From: Actinoallomurus sp048498315
GTDB lineage: Bacteria > Actinomycetota > Actinomycetes > Streptosporangiales > Streptosporangiaceae
Assembly (NCBI GenBank): GCA_048498315.1
Contig: JBEHYF010000167.1
Location: forward strand, 1-11,779
Direction of reading: 5' to 3'
DNA length: 11,779 bases
Shown here: one piece after another, positions 1 to 6,531 of the stretch
Numbering within the stretch: position 1 is the stretch's first letter
Layout: each line of letters opens with the position of its first letter
The notes under the pieces: generated by a model
Database searches by the model: none
What the model was told of the DNA's origin: nothing
The model's input: only the letters and a program-made list of their open reading frames with translations
Made by a program: the position numbers and the translations under genes

Positions 1-132
1 CGGTGGCCGCACTCCGGTGGCCGACCCGCGGTGTCCTACGGCAGTGCGCCATGGTCGGCGGCGCGCCGGCGGATGCGGACGGCGGGCGCGGGTGACGGGT
101 GCTCCGCCGGCGGGCGGCGCCGATCTCAGCGG

Positions 133-1104
133 TCAGTAGCCGACGTAGTGGCCGCCGTGGAGCAGGTTGCGGATGCCGGGCACGTTGGACAGCGAGCCGT
201 ACCGGTGCAGCGCGTAGTTGACGCCCGCGACGATGTTGTCGACCGGGTTCCATATGTTCGGCGTGCCGCCGCCCGGCCGGGACAGCGCATAGGCGTTGAA
301 CGTCCCGTCGATGGTCTGCATCAGGCCCTTGGACGGGTGGCCGGCCGCTGCGTTGGAGTCCCACAGGTTGATCGCGTGCGGGTTGCCGCCGGACTCGTAC
401 TTGATGATCGTGGCGATGTAGCTCGCGTCGTTCGGGCCGAGATGGATGCCGTGCGCGCGCAGCACCTCCATCGCCTGACGGATCCACTCGGCGAGGTTGC
501 CGCTCGGCTGCTGGAGCGGCGGCCCTCCGCTCGGCCCGTACGAGCCGTTCCAGCCGGCGCCGGAATCGGCACCCGAGCCGTAGTGGTGCCCGTTGCTCCC
601 GGGGGTGAGCCCGTCGAGCGTCCGCGCCACGCCCTCGTCGACCCGGGTGGCGCGGTGGACCGCGCCGTTGATCGTCGTCTGGAGGGCGCGGGCGTGGTTC
701 AAGATCTTCTGGACGTCGTCCGGCTTCTTGCCCTTCGTCAGGGAGGCGGGCACCGTGACGGTGCCGTTGTCGTCGACCTGGAAGCCCGCCTGGTGCGCCT
801 CGGAGACGGCGCGGAGCAGATCCTGCTGGGCGTCCTCGAAATCCTTGCCGGCCTGGATCAGGATGGCCTCGACCTTGCGCATCCCGCCGGCCGAGGCCGA
901 CAGGTCGGCGTGCGCGTCGTTCACCGCACCCCGCGCCATCGCGGCCGTCATGCCCTCCCAGTGCTGCGGCGCGATGTGCTGCCCGACGTTGTCGTGCAGG
1001 TAGCCGGCGTGTTCGAGGGTGGCGTCGGCCCATTCCTTCCAGGCGGCGGCACTCTGGTGGTACATCGACGGCTTGGCGTCCCGGAGCTGCTTGAAGGTCA
1101 CCAT
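133..1104 (-). CDS. WXG100-like/SLT lytic transglycosylase fusion, putative type VII-secreted peptidoglycan hydrolase
   Basis: The 323-aa protein has two parts. Residues 1-110 are helical and carry a Trp-Glu-Gly turn at 49-51, as in WXG100/ESX proteins that use type VII secretion. After a Gly/Ser/Pro-rich linker (about 168-205), residues 206-323 form an SLT (goose-lysozyme-like) domain: YESGGNP with probable catalytic Glu237, then GLMQTI at 260-265, then the NPVDNI and YALHRYGSL segments. The C-terminal end closely resembles the muralytic domain seen in actinophage tape-measure proteins. It would cleave the peptidoglycan glycan strand outside the membrane. There is no Sec signal peptide, which fits export through the WXG module. 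The ATG has a GGAGG site 9 nt upstream (1114-1118). The gene starts 4 bp after the preceding 113-aa gene, so the two are almost certainly co-transcribed. No type VII core gene (EccC, EccB) is in the window. The 132 bp downstream hold no gene I can support. Confidence 0.85.
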   Translation of the reverse strand: MVTFKQLRDAKPSMYHQSAAAWKEWADATLEHAGYLHDNVGQHIAPQHWEGMTAAMARGAVNDAHADLSASAGGMRKVEAILIQAGKDFEDAQQDLLRAVSEAHQAGFQVDDNGTVTVPASLTKGKKPDDVQKILNHARALQTTINGAVHRATRVDEGVARTLDGLTPGSNGHHYGSGADSGAGWNGSYGPSGGPPLQQPSGNLAEWIRQAMEVLRAHGIHLGPNDASYIATIIKYESGGNPHAINLWDSNAAAGHPSKGLMQTIDGTFNAYALSRPGGGTPNIWNPVDNIVAGVNYALHRYGSLSNVPGIRNLLHGGHYVGY

Positions 1105-1108
1105 CGCC

Positions 1109-1450
1109 TCAGACCTCCGGGTCGGTCAGGCCCGCGGCGGGCACCTCGGCGACGTCGGCCTGCGAGCCGCTCTCGGCGAGCCGGTACATGCGGTGGTTGT
1201 CCGCCAGCCGCCGGCCGATGCCGTGGATGGTCTCGACATGGCCGTCGAACACGGTGGAGTAGGCGCCGTGCAGCCGGGCCAGCGAGGCCGCGCTCTGCAG
1301 GCCGTCGTGCTCGTGCGCCGCGGCCACGGACCGCTGCCGGGCCTCATGGGTCCGCCTGCGGAGGCTGTCGGCGGTTTCGGCGGCGCCTTCCGCGGCGGCC
1401 GCCAGCCGGCCGTAGTGCACGTACCACTGGACGCGGTCGTCGTGTGCCAT
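1109..1450 (-). CDS. small helical type VII secretion-associated protein (EspC/WXG-like)
   Basis: A 113-aa, almost wholly alpha-helical, Ala/Arg/His-rich protein with no membrane segment or signal peptide. Two long amphipathic helices (about 8-45 and 50-92) and a short acidic tail resemble the EspC-like/ESX-associated families that sit beside type VII substrates in actinomycetes. I see no clean WXG motif, so the family call rests on size, helicity and context. I chose the ATG at 1448-1450 because a purine-rich GAGGGGCAGGGG stretch lies directly before it; the frame stays open further upstream to 1618, but that extension has no good ribosome site and is compositionally different. The following gene (SLT fusion) starts 4 bp beyond its stop. 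A likely role is partner or chaperone for the co-encoded WXG100-SLT protein, by inference. Confidence 0.6.
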   Translation of the reverse strand: MAHDDRVQWYVHYGRLAAAAEGAAETADSLRRRTHEARQRSVAAAHEHDGLQSAASLARLHGAYSTVFDGHVETIHGIGRRLADNHRMYRLAESGSQADVAEVPAAGLTDPEV

Positions 1451-1516
1451 CCCCTGCCCCTCGTCGCACCGATCGAACGCTCGTTGCAAATGGTCTGCGT
1501 CCGAAGGCGAATTTAC

Positions 1517-1545
1517 GGTATCGCGCCGCGATGTGAGGTAATCAA
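1517..1545 (-). promoter_or_regulatory. candidate promoter for the type VII gene pair
   Basis: On the minus strand TTGATT (1540-1545) and GATACC (1517-1522) are separated by 17 nt, about 70 nt before the ATG at 1450. The -35 matches consensus at 4 of 6 and the -10 at only 3 of 6. An interrupted palindrome (ATCGCG-C-CGCGAT, 1520-1532) overlaps the -10. This AT-richer patch is the only promoter-like stretch upstream of the pair. The rest of the 238-bp gap between 1450 and 1689 holds no gene. Confidence 0.25.
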
Positions 1546-1617
1546 AACTGATTTGCCACAATGATTTCCAGACATGACAGCCGCCGTCCGGGCCGCCGTG
1601 GATCAGGCCCGGGAGCA

Positions 1618-1639
1618 CGTCCCGGTCATGACCGGGACG
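1618..1639 (-). terminator. perfect 22-bp palindrome, probable terminator of the exporter operon
   Basis: CGTCCCGGTCA is followed immediately by its exact reverse complement. It folds as an 8-bp GC-rich stem with a 6-nt loop. It lies about 50 bp past the permease stop at 1689, where an actinomycete-type terminator without a U-tract would be expected. The flanks carry a diverged direct repeat (GGATCAGG ... GGAGCACGTCC near 1600-1620 and again near 1640-1670). A protein-binding operator is the alternative. Confidence 0.45.
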
Positions 1640-1688
1640 GATCAGGGAGCGACCGGAGCACGTCCGGGCAGGTCCGGACAGGTTCTGG

Positions 1689-3992
1689 TCAGGTCCGGGA
1701 CACCTCGCGCACGTCGATGCGGATGGCGGTGCGGGCGTGCAGGAAGGCGGTCACCGCGGCGGCGGCGACGGCGACCACGGCGGCGACGGCCAGCTCGGCC
1801 ACGGTCGGCGGCCGCCCGATGCCCGCGCCGACGCCGCTCGTACGGCCCTGCAGGTCGATCAGCCGCGTGGAGATCGCCAGCCCGCCGCCGACGCCGAGGA
1901 CGACGGCGAGCAGCGCGAGCACGCTGGTGCCGGTCACCAGCGTGGTCGTCACCTGCCGCGGCGTCAGACCCATCGCGCGCAGCACGACGATGTCGCGGAG
2001 GTGGTCGCGCAGCCCGACCGACGCGCTGGTCAGCAGGTTCGCCAGCCCGATCAGCGCGAGCACGACGATCAGCCCGCAGATCGCGACGCGGACGACGCCG
2101 AGCCGCCGTGCCGGGTTCTGCACGGCATCGATGTCCAGCCGGTTGCCGGACTCCGTGAGCAGCCGTTCGCGTACGGCGGTCACCGACGTTCCCGGGCGCA
2201 GGACGATGCGGTAGCCGGGCGTGGGCGTGGTGCCCAGCGACTGTTCGAGCGTGTCGATGCCGAACGACAGCACCTCGCCGCTGAGCGACGGCTCGATCGT
2301 CCGGCCGACGATGTGCACGATCATCGGCACGCCGCCGATGGTGAGCCGTACCCGGTCGCCCACCCGGACGTGCAGCAGGTCGAGCAGTCCCTGCCCGGCG
2401 ACCGCCTCGCCGGGCGCGCGGTACAGCCGTCCCTCCCGCACCGGGAACGGGTACGGCTGCGCGGAGCTGCCCAGGGCGCGCGCCTGGATCGTGCGGGTCT
2501 GCCCGGGCAGCAGCGCGTCCACCTCGACCTCCGGGTACACCGCGGTGACGGCGGGGTCGGCGGCGATGAGCGCCCGGGCGGGATCCGGGTCGAGGCCGAC
2601 GGGACGCGCGACGAGGGTGCCGGCCAGCCCGATCTGCTCGGGGTGGCTCTCGAAGTTGTCGAGCGTGGCCCACACGCCGAGCGCGATCGTCACCATGACC
2701 ATCGGGATGGCCAGGCCGCCCACGGTCAACACGGCCCGCAGGCGGCGGGTGAAGGCGTCGCGGGCGCCGAGGACCAGCGCGGGCGGCAGCCGCAGGAGCA
2801 GCGCGGCGCGGGCGGCGCGGGACAGCCGCCCGCCCGGCGGCGCGGAGGTCACCGTGCTGATCGGCGATACCCTGCTGCCGCGCCAGGCCGGCAGCAGGGT
2901 GGCCAGCGCGACGACGGCGAGGGTGGCGAGGGCGATCAGGGCGACACGGTCCGGCGACGCGGGCGCCGGTGCCATGTCGACGACCGAGCCGAACACGCGC
3001 TGGGCCAGCGACGAGCCGGTCAGCGCGGCACCGGCCAGCGCGCCGAGCAGGACCCCGGCCGCGCCCAGGCCGGTCTGCTCGGCCAGCAGCATGTGCCGCA
3101 CCTGGGCGGGGGTGAATCCCAGCGCCTTCAGCAGCGCGATGTCCTGCAGCAGCGACAGGATCCGTCCCCCGGTGGTGTTGCCGATGGCCAGCGCGGCGGC
3201 GACCAGCGCCACGACGCCGAACATGCCGAGGAGCAGGCCGAGCAGGCGGCTGTCGACCTCCATCGCGGCCCGTACCTCGCGCCAGGTCGAGATCCGGTCC
3301 ACGTGGTCGCCGCCGAGGACGGTGACGACGCGCTGGGCGATGAAGTCGGTGGCGCTCGGGTCGGCCAGCCGCAGGCCGACGAGGTCCTCGGTGTGCCCGC
3401 CGGACGGCTCGATCGACTGCAGCGTCGCCGGAAGGACCCAGGCCAGCCCCGGCGTCCACGACGGGTACGGGCCCTGGTCGCCGGCGGCGGCTATGCCGGT
3501 CACCGGAAGGTCGTGCCGCCTGCCGTCGAGGCCGCGCACGGTGAGCCGGTCGCCGACGTGGACGCCGAGGGTCCGCGCCAGCGACTGTTCCAGCACCATG
3601 CCGGACGGGCGCGCGGTGTCCAGCCAGCGGCCGTGGATGACGACAGGATGGCCGATCTGCGGGAGGCTGGAGCCCATGGCCCGCAGTTCGAGCGGTGCCC
3701 GCTGGCCCTCGCGGACGGCGGTGGCGGCGGCGGTGGTGTACGGGCCGGTCATGCCGCTGACGCCGTCGAGCCGGGCCAGCGTCTCGACGTCGGTGCCGGG
3801 GCGGACGTGCACCCAGATGTGCGCGCCGTTGGATCGGGTGAACAGGCCGTGCCAGGGGTCCATCGCGCCGGCCAGCAGTGTGGCCGACAGGATCAGCGCG
3901 GTGACGACGCCGGCGACGACGCCGACGGACAGCAGGGCCTGTCCGGCCCGGGTGCGCAGATCGGCGCGGATCCACCGCAGCGTCGCATGCAC
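1689..3992 (-). CDS. ABC exporter permease, two FtsX/MacB-type domains
   Basis: A 767-aa integral membrane protein with duplicated FtsX-like architecture. There is a TM helix at about 18-43, an extracytoplasmic MacB-PCD-like domain (about 45-245), then helices near 252-272, 303-325 and 348-370. A second half follows: TM about 418-442, extracytoplasmic domain 445-630, and helices near 634-656, 685-708 and 730-752. Cytoplasmic elbows DIALLKALGFTPAQV (284-298) and DIVVLRAMGLTPRQV (667-681) are the typical FtsX segments that contact the ATPase. Its partner is the ATPase gene immediately upstream, whose TAG stop lies 9 bp before this start, so translational coupling is likely. The start is GTG (3990-3992); no strong ribosome site is seen, and an out-of-frame ATG lies just downstream. 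Such complexes move lipids, lipoproteins, peptides or antibiotics, or act mechanically on envelope proteins; the substrate cannot be told from sequence. Confidence 0.93.
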   Translation of the reverse strand: MHATLRWIRADLRTRAGQALLSVGVVAGVVTALILSATLLAGAMDPWHGLFTRSNGAHIWVHVRPGTDVETLARLDGVSGMTGPYTTAAATAVREGQRAPLELRAMGSSLPQIGHPVVIHGRWLDTARPSGMVLEQSLARTLGVHVGDRLTVRGLDGRRHDLPVTGIAAAGDQGPYPSWTPGLAWVLPATLQSIEPSGGHTEDLVGLRLADPSATDFIAQRVVTVLGGDHVDRISTWREVRAAMEVDSRLLGLLLGMFGVVALVAAALAIGNTTGGRILSLLQDIALLKALGFTPAQVRHMLLAEQTGLGAAGVLLGALAGAALTGSSLAQRVFGSVVDMAPAPASPDRVALIALATLAVVALATLLPAWRGSRVSPISTVTSAPPGGRLSRAARAALLLRLPPALVLGARDAFTRRLRAVLTVGGLAIPMVMVTIALGVWATLDNFESHPEQIGLAGTLVARPVGLDPDPARALIAADPAVTAVYPEVEVDALLPGQTRTIQARALGSSAQPYPFPVREGRLYRAPGEAVAGQGLLDLLHVRVGDRVRLTIGGVPMIVHIVGRTIEPSLSGEVLSFGIDTLEQSLGTTPTPGYRIVLRPGTSVTAVRERLLTESGNRLDIDAVQNPARRLGVVRVAICGLIVVLALIGLANLLTSASVGLRDHLRDIVVLRAMGLTPRQVTTTLVTGTSVLALLAVVLGVGGGLAISTRLIDLQGRTSGVGAGIGRPPTVAELAVAAVVAVAAAAVTAFLHARTAIRIDVREVSRT

Positions 3993-4001
3993 GGCGGCCC
4001 G

Positions 4002-4772
4002 CTACAGGTCCAGCACCGAGCTGATCGGCGCGGCCGGGTCGGCGCCCGTGCCGGTGCCGATCGCGGAGTCGTCGACGATCACGCCGTCGAAGAGGGAGAC
4101 CACCCGGTCGGCCGCGCTGGCGACGCGCGCGTCATGGGTGACGAGCAGGATCGTCTGCCCCTGGTCGTGCACCCTCTCCAGGAGGCGCACGACCTCGCGG
4201 GTGTTGGTGCTGTCGAGGTTGCCGGTGGGCTCGTCGGCGAGCAGGAGGCTCGGCTCGTTCGCCAGCGCGCGCGCAAGCGCGACGCGCTGCTGCTCGCCGC
4301 CGGACAGCCGGGTGGGCGGCGCGTCGGCCTTGTCGGCGAGGCCGAGGTCGTCGAGCAGGCACCGGCGGCGTTCGCGGGCCTGCCGGGGGCTCGCGCCGCC
4401 GAGCAGGGCGGGCAGCTCCACGTTGTCGGCGACGGTCATGTTCGAGATGAGGTTGAAGAACTGGAAGACGACGCCGATGTGGCGGCGGCGCAGCACGGCG
4501 CGTTCGGACTCGCCCATCTCGTCCAGCCGGCACCCGCGGATCCAGATCTCGCCGCTGGTCGGCGGGACCAGGCCGGCCAGCAGGTGCAGCACGGTCGACT
4601 TGCCGGAACCGGACGGGCCCATCACGGCGACGAACTCGCCGGGGCTCACATGCAGGTCGATGCCGCGGATGGCGTGCACGTCGACGCCGTCGGAATGGTG
4701 AACCTTGACCAGGTTCTTCGTCTCGATCATCGCCGGTGCCGGTGGCGGATCGGAGGGCTCGGGGCGGCTCAT
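4002..4772 (-). CDS. ABC exporter ATP-binding protein, LolD/MacB type
   Basis: A 256-aa nucleotide-binding subunit with every ABC motif intact: Walker A GPSGSGKST (52-60), Q-loop Gln104 in VFQFFNLI, signature LSGGEQQR (156-163), Walker B LLLADEP with catalytic Glu181, D-loop GNLD and switch His213 in VTHD. The ADEPTGNLD wording is characteristic of the LolD/MacB/FtsE subfamily that drives FtsX-like permeases, matching the gene that follows. The ATG at 4770-4772 has AGGAG 5 nt upstream (minus strand; 4778-4782). A Met15 start is possible because residues 1-14 are a Pro-rich extension outside the fold. The short acidic C-terminal tail after 233 is not part of the core. It is divergently oriented to the sugar-uptake genes across a 263-bp spacer. 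Confidence 0.95.
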   Translation of the reverse strand: MSRPEPSDPPPAPAMIETKNLVKVHHSDGVDVHAIRGIDLHVSPGEFVAVMGPSGSGKSTVLHLLAGLVPPTSGEIWIRGCRLDEMGESERAVLRRRHIGVVFQFFNLISNMTVADNVELPALLGGASPRQARERRRCLLDDLGLADKADAPPTRLSGGEQQRVALARALANEPSLLLADEPTGNLDSTNTREVVRLLERVHDQGQTILLVTHDARVASAADRVVSLFDGVIVDDSAIGTGTGADPAAPISSVLDL

Positions 4773-4807
4773 GCCGTCTCCTGGGTGGTTCCCCGCATGC
4801 TCCGCAT

Positions 4808-4837
4808 GTTAGGGCTGACGGTGCGTATCGGTAACAA
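4808..4837 (-). promoter_or_regulatory. candidate promoter of the exporter operon
   Basis: On the minus strand TTGTTA (4832-4837) and CCTAAC (4808-4813) are 18 nt apart, about 35-40 nt from the ribosome site of the ATPase gene. The -10 is weak, but CCTAACATGC matches the plus-strand CATAACATGC at 4876-4885 at 9 of 10 positions. This raises the chance that both divergent promoters carry the same protein-binding box. Confidence 0.3.
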
Positions 4838-4852
4838 AATCGAAACTTGCGG

Positions 4853-4891
4853 TTGACGCCTAGATTCCTGGTGTGCATAACATGCATGTAC
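4853..4891 (+). promoter_or_regulatory. promoter of the first binding-protein gene, with ACATGCATGT box
   Basis: TTGACG (4853-4858), a 17-nt spacer and CATAAC (4876-4881) form a good sigma-70/HrdB-type promoter; the expected transcription start is near 4888. A perfect 10-bp palindrome, ACATGCATGT (4880-4889), overlaps the end of the -10 and the start site, where a repressor would act. The 39 bp from 4853 to 4891 align without gaps to the promoter at 10975-11013, sharing TTGAC, C-N-TAGAT and ATAAC-N2-GCATGTAC. Confidence 0.7.
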
Positions 4892-4903
4892 CCCGTGAGG
4901 GGT
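4890..4903 (+). other. 5' mRNA hairpin with a GNRA-type loop
   Basis: ACCCC (4890-4894) and GGGGT (4899-4903) pair around GTGA, a GNRA tetraloop. The hairpin would lie at or within a few bases of the predicted 5' end of the transcript from the 4853 promoter, a position typical of elements that protect mRNA from decay. The stem is only 5 bp and chance is possible. Confidence 0.35.
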
Positions 4904-4979
4904 GGGCGTCGTCTGGACCGAGGAGCGCGGGCAGCGAAGCGACCGGAGCGACGAGGGAGGACGGCGCGTCAAAGCGGCG

Positions 4980-5008
4980 CGGACCGCGCGTGCGACGCGC
5001 GCGGTCCG
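4980..5008 (+). promoter_or_regulatory. strong leader hairpin just before the binding-protein ribosome site
   Basis: An 11-bp perfect GC-rich stem (4980-4990 with 4998-5008) encloses a 7-nt loop. It ends 12 nt before the GGAGAG ribosome site (5021-5026) of the broken binding-protein gene, inside its approximately 150-nt leader. It could act as an attenuator or affect translation initiation. There is no U-tract. The leader before it (4921-4960) is a run of degenerate GAGCGA/GCGAAGCGA units and encodes nothing I recognise. Confidence 0.4.
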
Positions 5009-5035
5009 GCTCGCGGGGTCGGAGAGAGGGTGGCG

Positions 5036-6375
5036 ATGGTGCGGTCGCTGACGAGCAGGCTCCTCGTCCTGGCGCTTGCGGCCGGCTGCGGCGTGTCGGG
5101 TCCGTCCCGCCCCCAGGGGCAGGGCTCGTCGGCGGCGAGCAGCGGCCCGATAACGCTGGCGACCGTGCGCGAGTTCACCGGCTACATGCAGCCGCTGGTG
5201 GACAAGTGGAACGCCGCCCACCCTACCGAGAGGGTGACCCTCCTCGAACTCCCCGACGCGGCCGACGACCAGCACGCCCAGATGGTCACGAACCTCCAGG
5301 CGAAGAGCGACCGCTATGACGTGCTCAACATCGACGTCATCTGGACGGCGGAGTTCGCCGACGCGGGGTGGATCACCCCGCTCGACCGGCGGCAGTTCCC
5401 GCTCGATCAGTTCCTCAAGCCGGTCGCGGACACGGCCGTCTACAACGGCAAGCTCTACGGCGTCCCGTACACCGCCAACGCGGGCCTGCTCTACTACCGC
5501 AAGGACATCCTCGCCAAGGCGGGCAGGAAGCCGCCCACCACCTGGGCGCAGCTGCGCGAGCTGGCCCGGACGGTCGCGCCGAAGTACCACCTCGAGGGCT
5601 ACGCCGGGCAGCTCTCGCCGTACGAGGGGCTGACCGTCAACTTCGCCGAGGCGGTGCAGTCCGCCGGCGGCGGCATCCTCACCGGCGACGGCGGCAAGGT
5701 CGTCGTCGACTCGCCGCAGGCCCGGCAGGGCCTGAACTTCCTCGTCCAGGGGCTGCGCGAAGGGTGGATCCCCAAAAAGGCGCTCACCTTCAAGGAGGAG
5801 GACACCCGCCGGGAGTTCGAGTCCGGCAGGTTGCTGTTCATGCGCAACTGGCCGTACGCCTACGGGCTGCTGAACCGCGCGGACAGCAAGGTCAGGAAGA
5901 AGTTCGGCGTGGCGCTGCTGCCGGGCCCGTACGGGCCCGGCAGCCCAGTGTGGTATTGCTGTTCGTGGTGGCCGCGTTCATGTCGGGCGCGGGCCCGTAC
6001 GGGCCCGGCAGCAGCGCCCTCGGCGGCGCCGACCTGGCGGTCAGCGCATTCTCCCGGCACCAGAAGACCGCCATCGCCTTCATCAAGTACTTCACCGGAC
6101 TGCAGAACGAGCGGGAGGTTCTGACCCAGGGATATTTCCCACCCGTCTGGGAGCGCCTCTACGAGGACCCGGCGCTCACCAAGCGGTTCCCCTACCTGCC
6201 GGTGCTGAAGGAGAGCATCCTCTCGGCGAAGGCCCGGCCGATGAGCCCCAACTACAACCAGCTCAGCCTCACGATCTCCAACGACGTCAGCGAGGCGCTG
6301 TCCTTCCGCAAGCCCCCCGACGCCGTCATCTCCCAGATGGCCGCGGACCTGCGCGGGGTCATCGCCAACCGCTGA
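5036..6375 (+). pseudogene. carbohydrate ABC transporter solute-binding lipoprotein, disrupted by a 68-bp frame-shifting insertion
   Basis: The N-terminal part (5036-5944, residues 1-303) begins with a lipoprotein signal peptide (basic MVRSLTSR, hydrophobic LLVLALAAG, Cys18). It continues as a COG1653-type sugar-binding protein (DVLNIDVIWTAEFADAGWI, GVPYTANAGLLYYRKD). The C-terminal part (from about 6013: LGGADLAVSAFSRH through to GVIANR, stop 6373-6375) is in another frame. Between them a 23-bp sequence (5922-5944) recurs at 5990-6012 with 45 foreign bp between. The 68-bp offset is 2 mod 3, so the first frame runs into a stop at 6122-6124 after about 60 meaningless residues. Deleting 68 bp gives an uninterrupted 423-aa protein of normal family length, with LLPGPYGPGSSALGG across the joint. 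The ATG at 5036 has GGAGAG 9 nt upstream; GTG 5030 is an alternative. The family resembles trehalose/maltose-type binding proteins. It is either a recent pseudogene or an assembly error at a difficult hairpin. Confidence 0.85.
5911..6018 (+). repeat. large palindrome duplicated around a 45-bp insert
   Basis: Copy 1 lies in a perfect 28-bp palindrome (5917-5944). Copy 2 keeps an 18-bp perfect palindrome (5990-6007). The identical direct-repeat unit is 23 bp (5922-5944 and 5990-6012). If the 68 bp between corresponding points are removed, the left arm 5911-5930 and right arm 5999-6018 form a perfect 40-bp palindrome without spacer, centred on GT/AC. The intervening 5945-5989 is less GC-rich than its surroundings and I find no other copy of it in the window. 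Confidence 0.9.
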
Positions 6376-6382
6376 TCACCAT

Positions 6383-6422
6383 CGACCGCTGACCACCGCC
6401 GACGGCCGGTCGTCAGCGGTCG
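6383..6422 (+). terminator. candidate terminator after the disrupted binding-protein gene
   Basis: CGACCGCTGAC (6383-6393) and GTCAGCGGTCG (6412-6422) pair perfectly over 11 bp with an 18-nt loop, starting 8 bp after the stop codon at 6375. There is no U-tract, as is common in high-GC actinomycetes. It may reduce read-through into the next binding-protein gene. Confidence 0.5.
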
Positions 6423-6426
6423 CCGA

Positions 6427-6445
6427 CCCGGAGACGGTCTCCGGG
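6427..6445 (+). promoter_or_regulatory. 19-bp palindrome upstream of the intact binding-protein gene
   Basis: CCCGGAGAC and GTCTCCGGG flank a single central G. It directly follows the candidate terminator at 6383-6422 and lies about 90 bp before the next start codon. It may be a second terminator hairpin or an operator; I see no convincing promoter between it and the gene. Confidence 0.35.
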
Positions 6446-6531
6446 CCCCGATGCACGACGCGTGCGGAGTGCTGCTTCGCATGCCCTCTTTACAGGTCGA
6501 CAAAGTCGAGAAGGAGAAAGGAACACCCACG

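Noticed and set aside
31..1564. Long plus-strand open frames over the type VII genes.
   Set aside because: They are Arg/Pro/Val-rich translations antisense to well-supported minus-strand genes, a normal effect of high GC content.
1737..4856. Plus-strand open frame of over 1,000 codons across the exporter operon.
   Set aside because: It is antisense to the ATPase and permease, which carry complete family motifs; its own translation is low-complexity and matches nothing.
4847..5035. Upstream in-frame extension of the broken binding-protein gene, back to 4847.
   Set aside because: It begins inside the promoter, is Arg-rich, and would place the lipoprotein signal peptide internally; ATG 5036 has a proper ribosome site.
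5923..5945. Programmed -1 ribosomal frameshift: G-GGC-CCG (5923-5929) fits the X-XXY-YYZ pattern in the correct frame, followed by a strong hairpin-forming sequence, and the required shift is -1.
   Set aside because: G/C-only slippery sites are poor in bacteria, the hairpin overlaps the heptamer instead of following it at the usual spacing, and the fused product would contain about 20 unrelated, partly hydrophobic residues. Exact restoration by removing 68 bp with a 23-bp duplication is a simpler explanation.
5945..5989. The 45-bp insert as a mini transposable element.
   Set aside because: It has no terminal inverted repeats of its own, and a 23-bp palindromic duplication is unlike known target-site duplications.
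6451..6531. Upstream ATG start for the intact binding protein.
   Set aside because: It would add 27 polar residues before the signal peptide; ATG 6532 has AAAGGA at good spacing.
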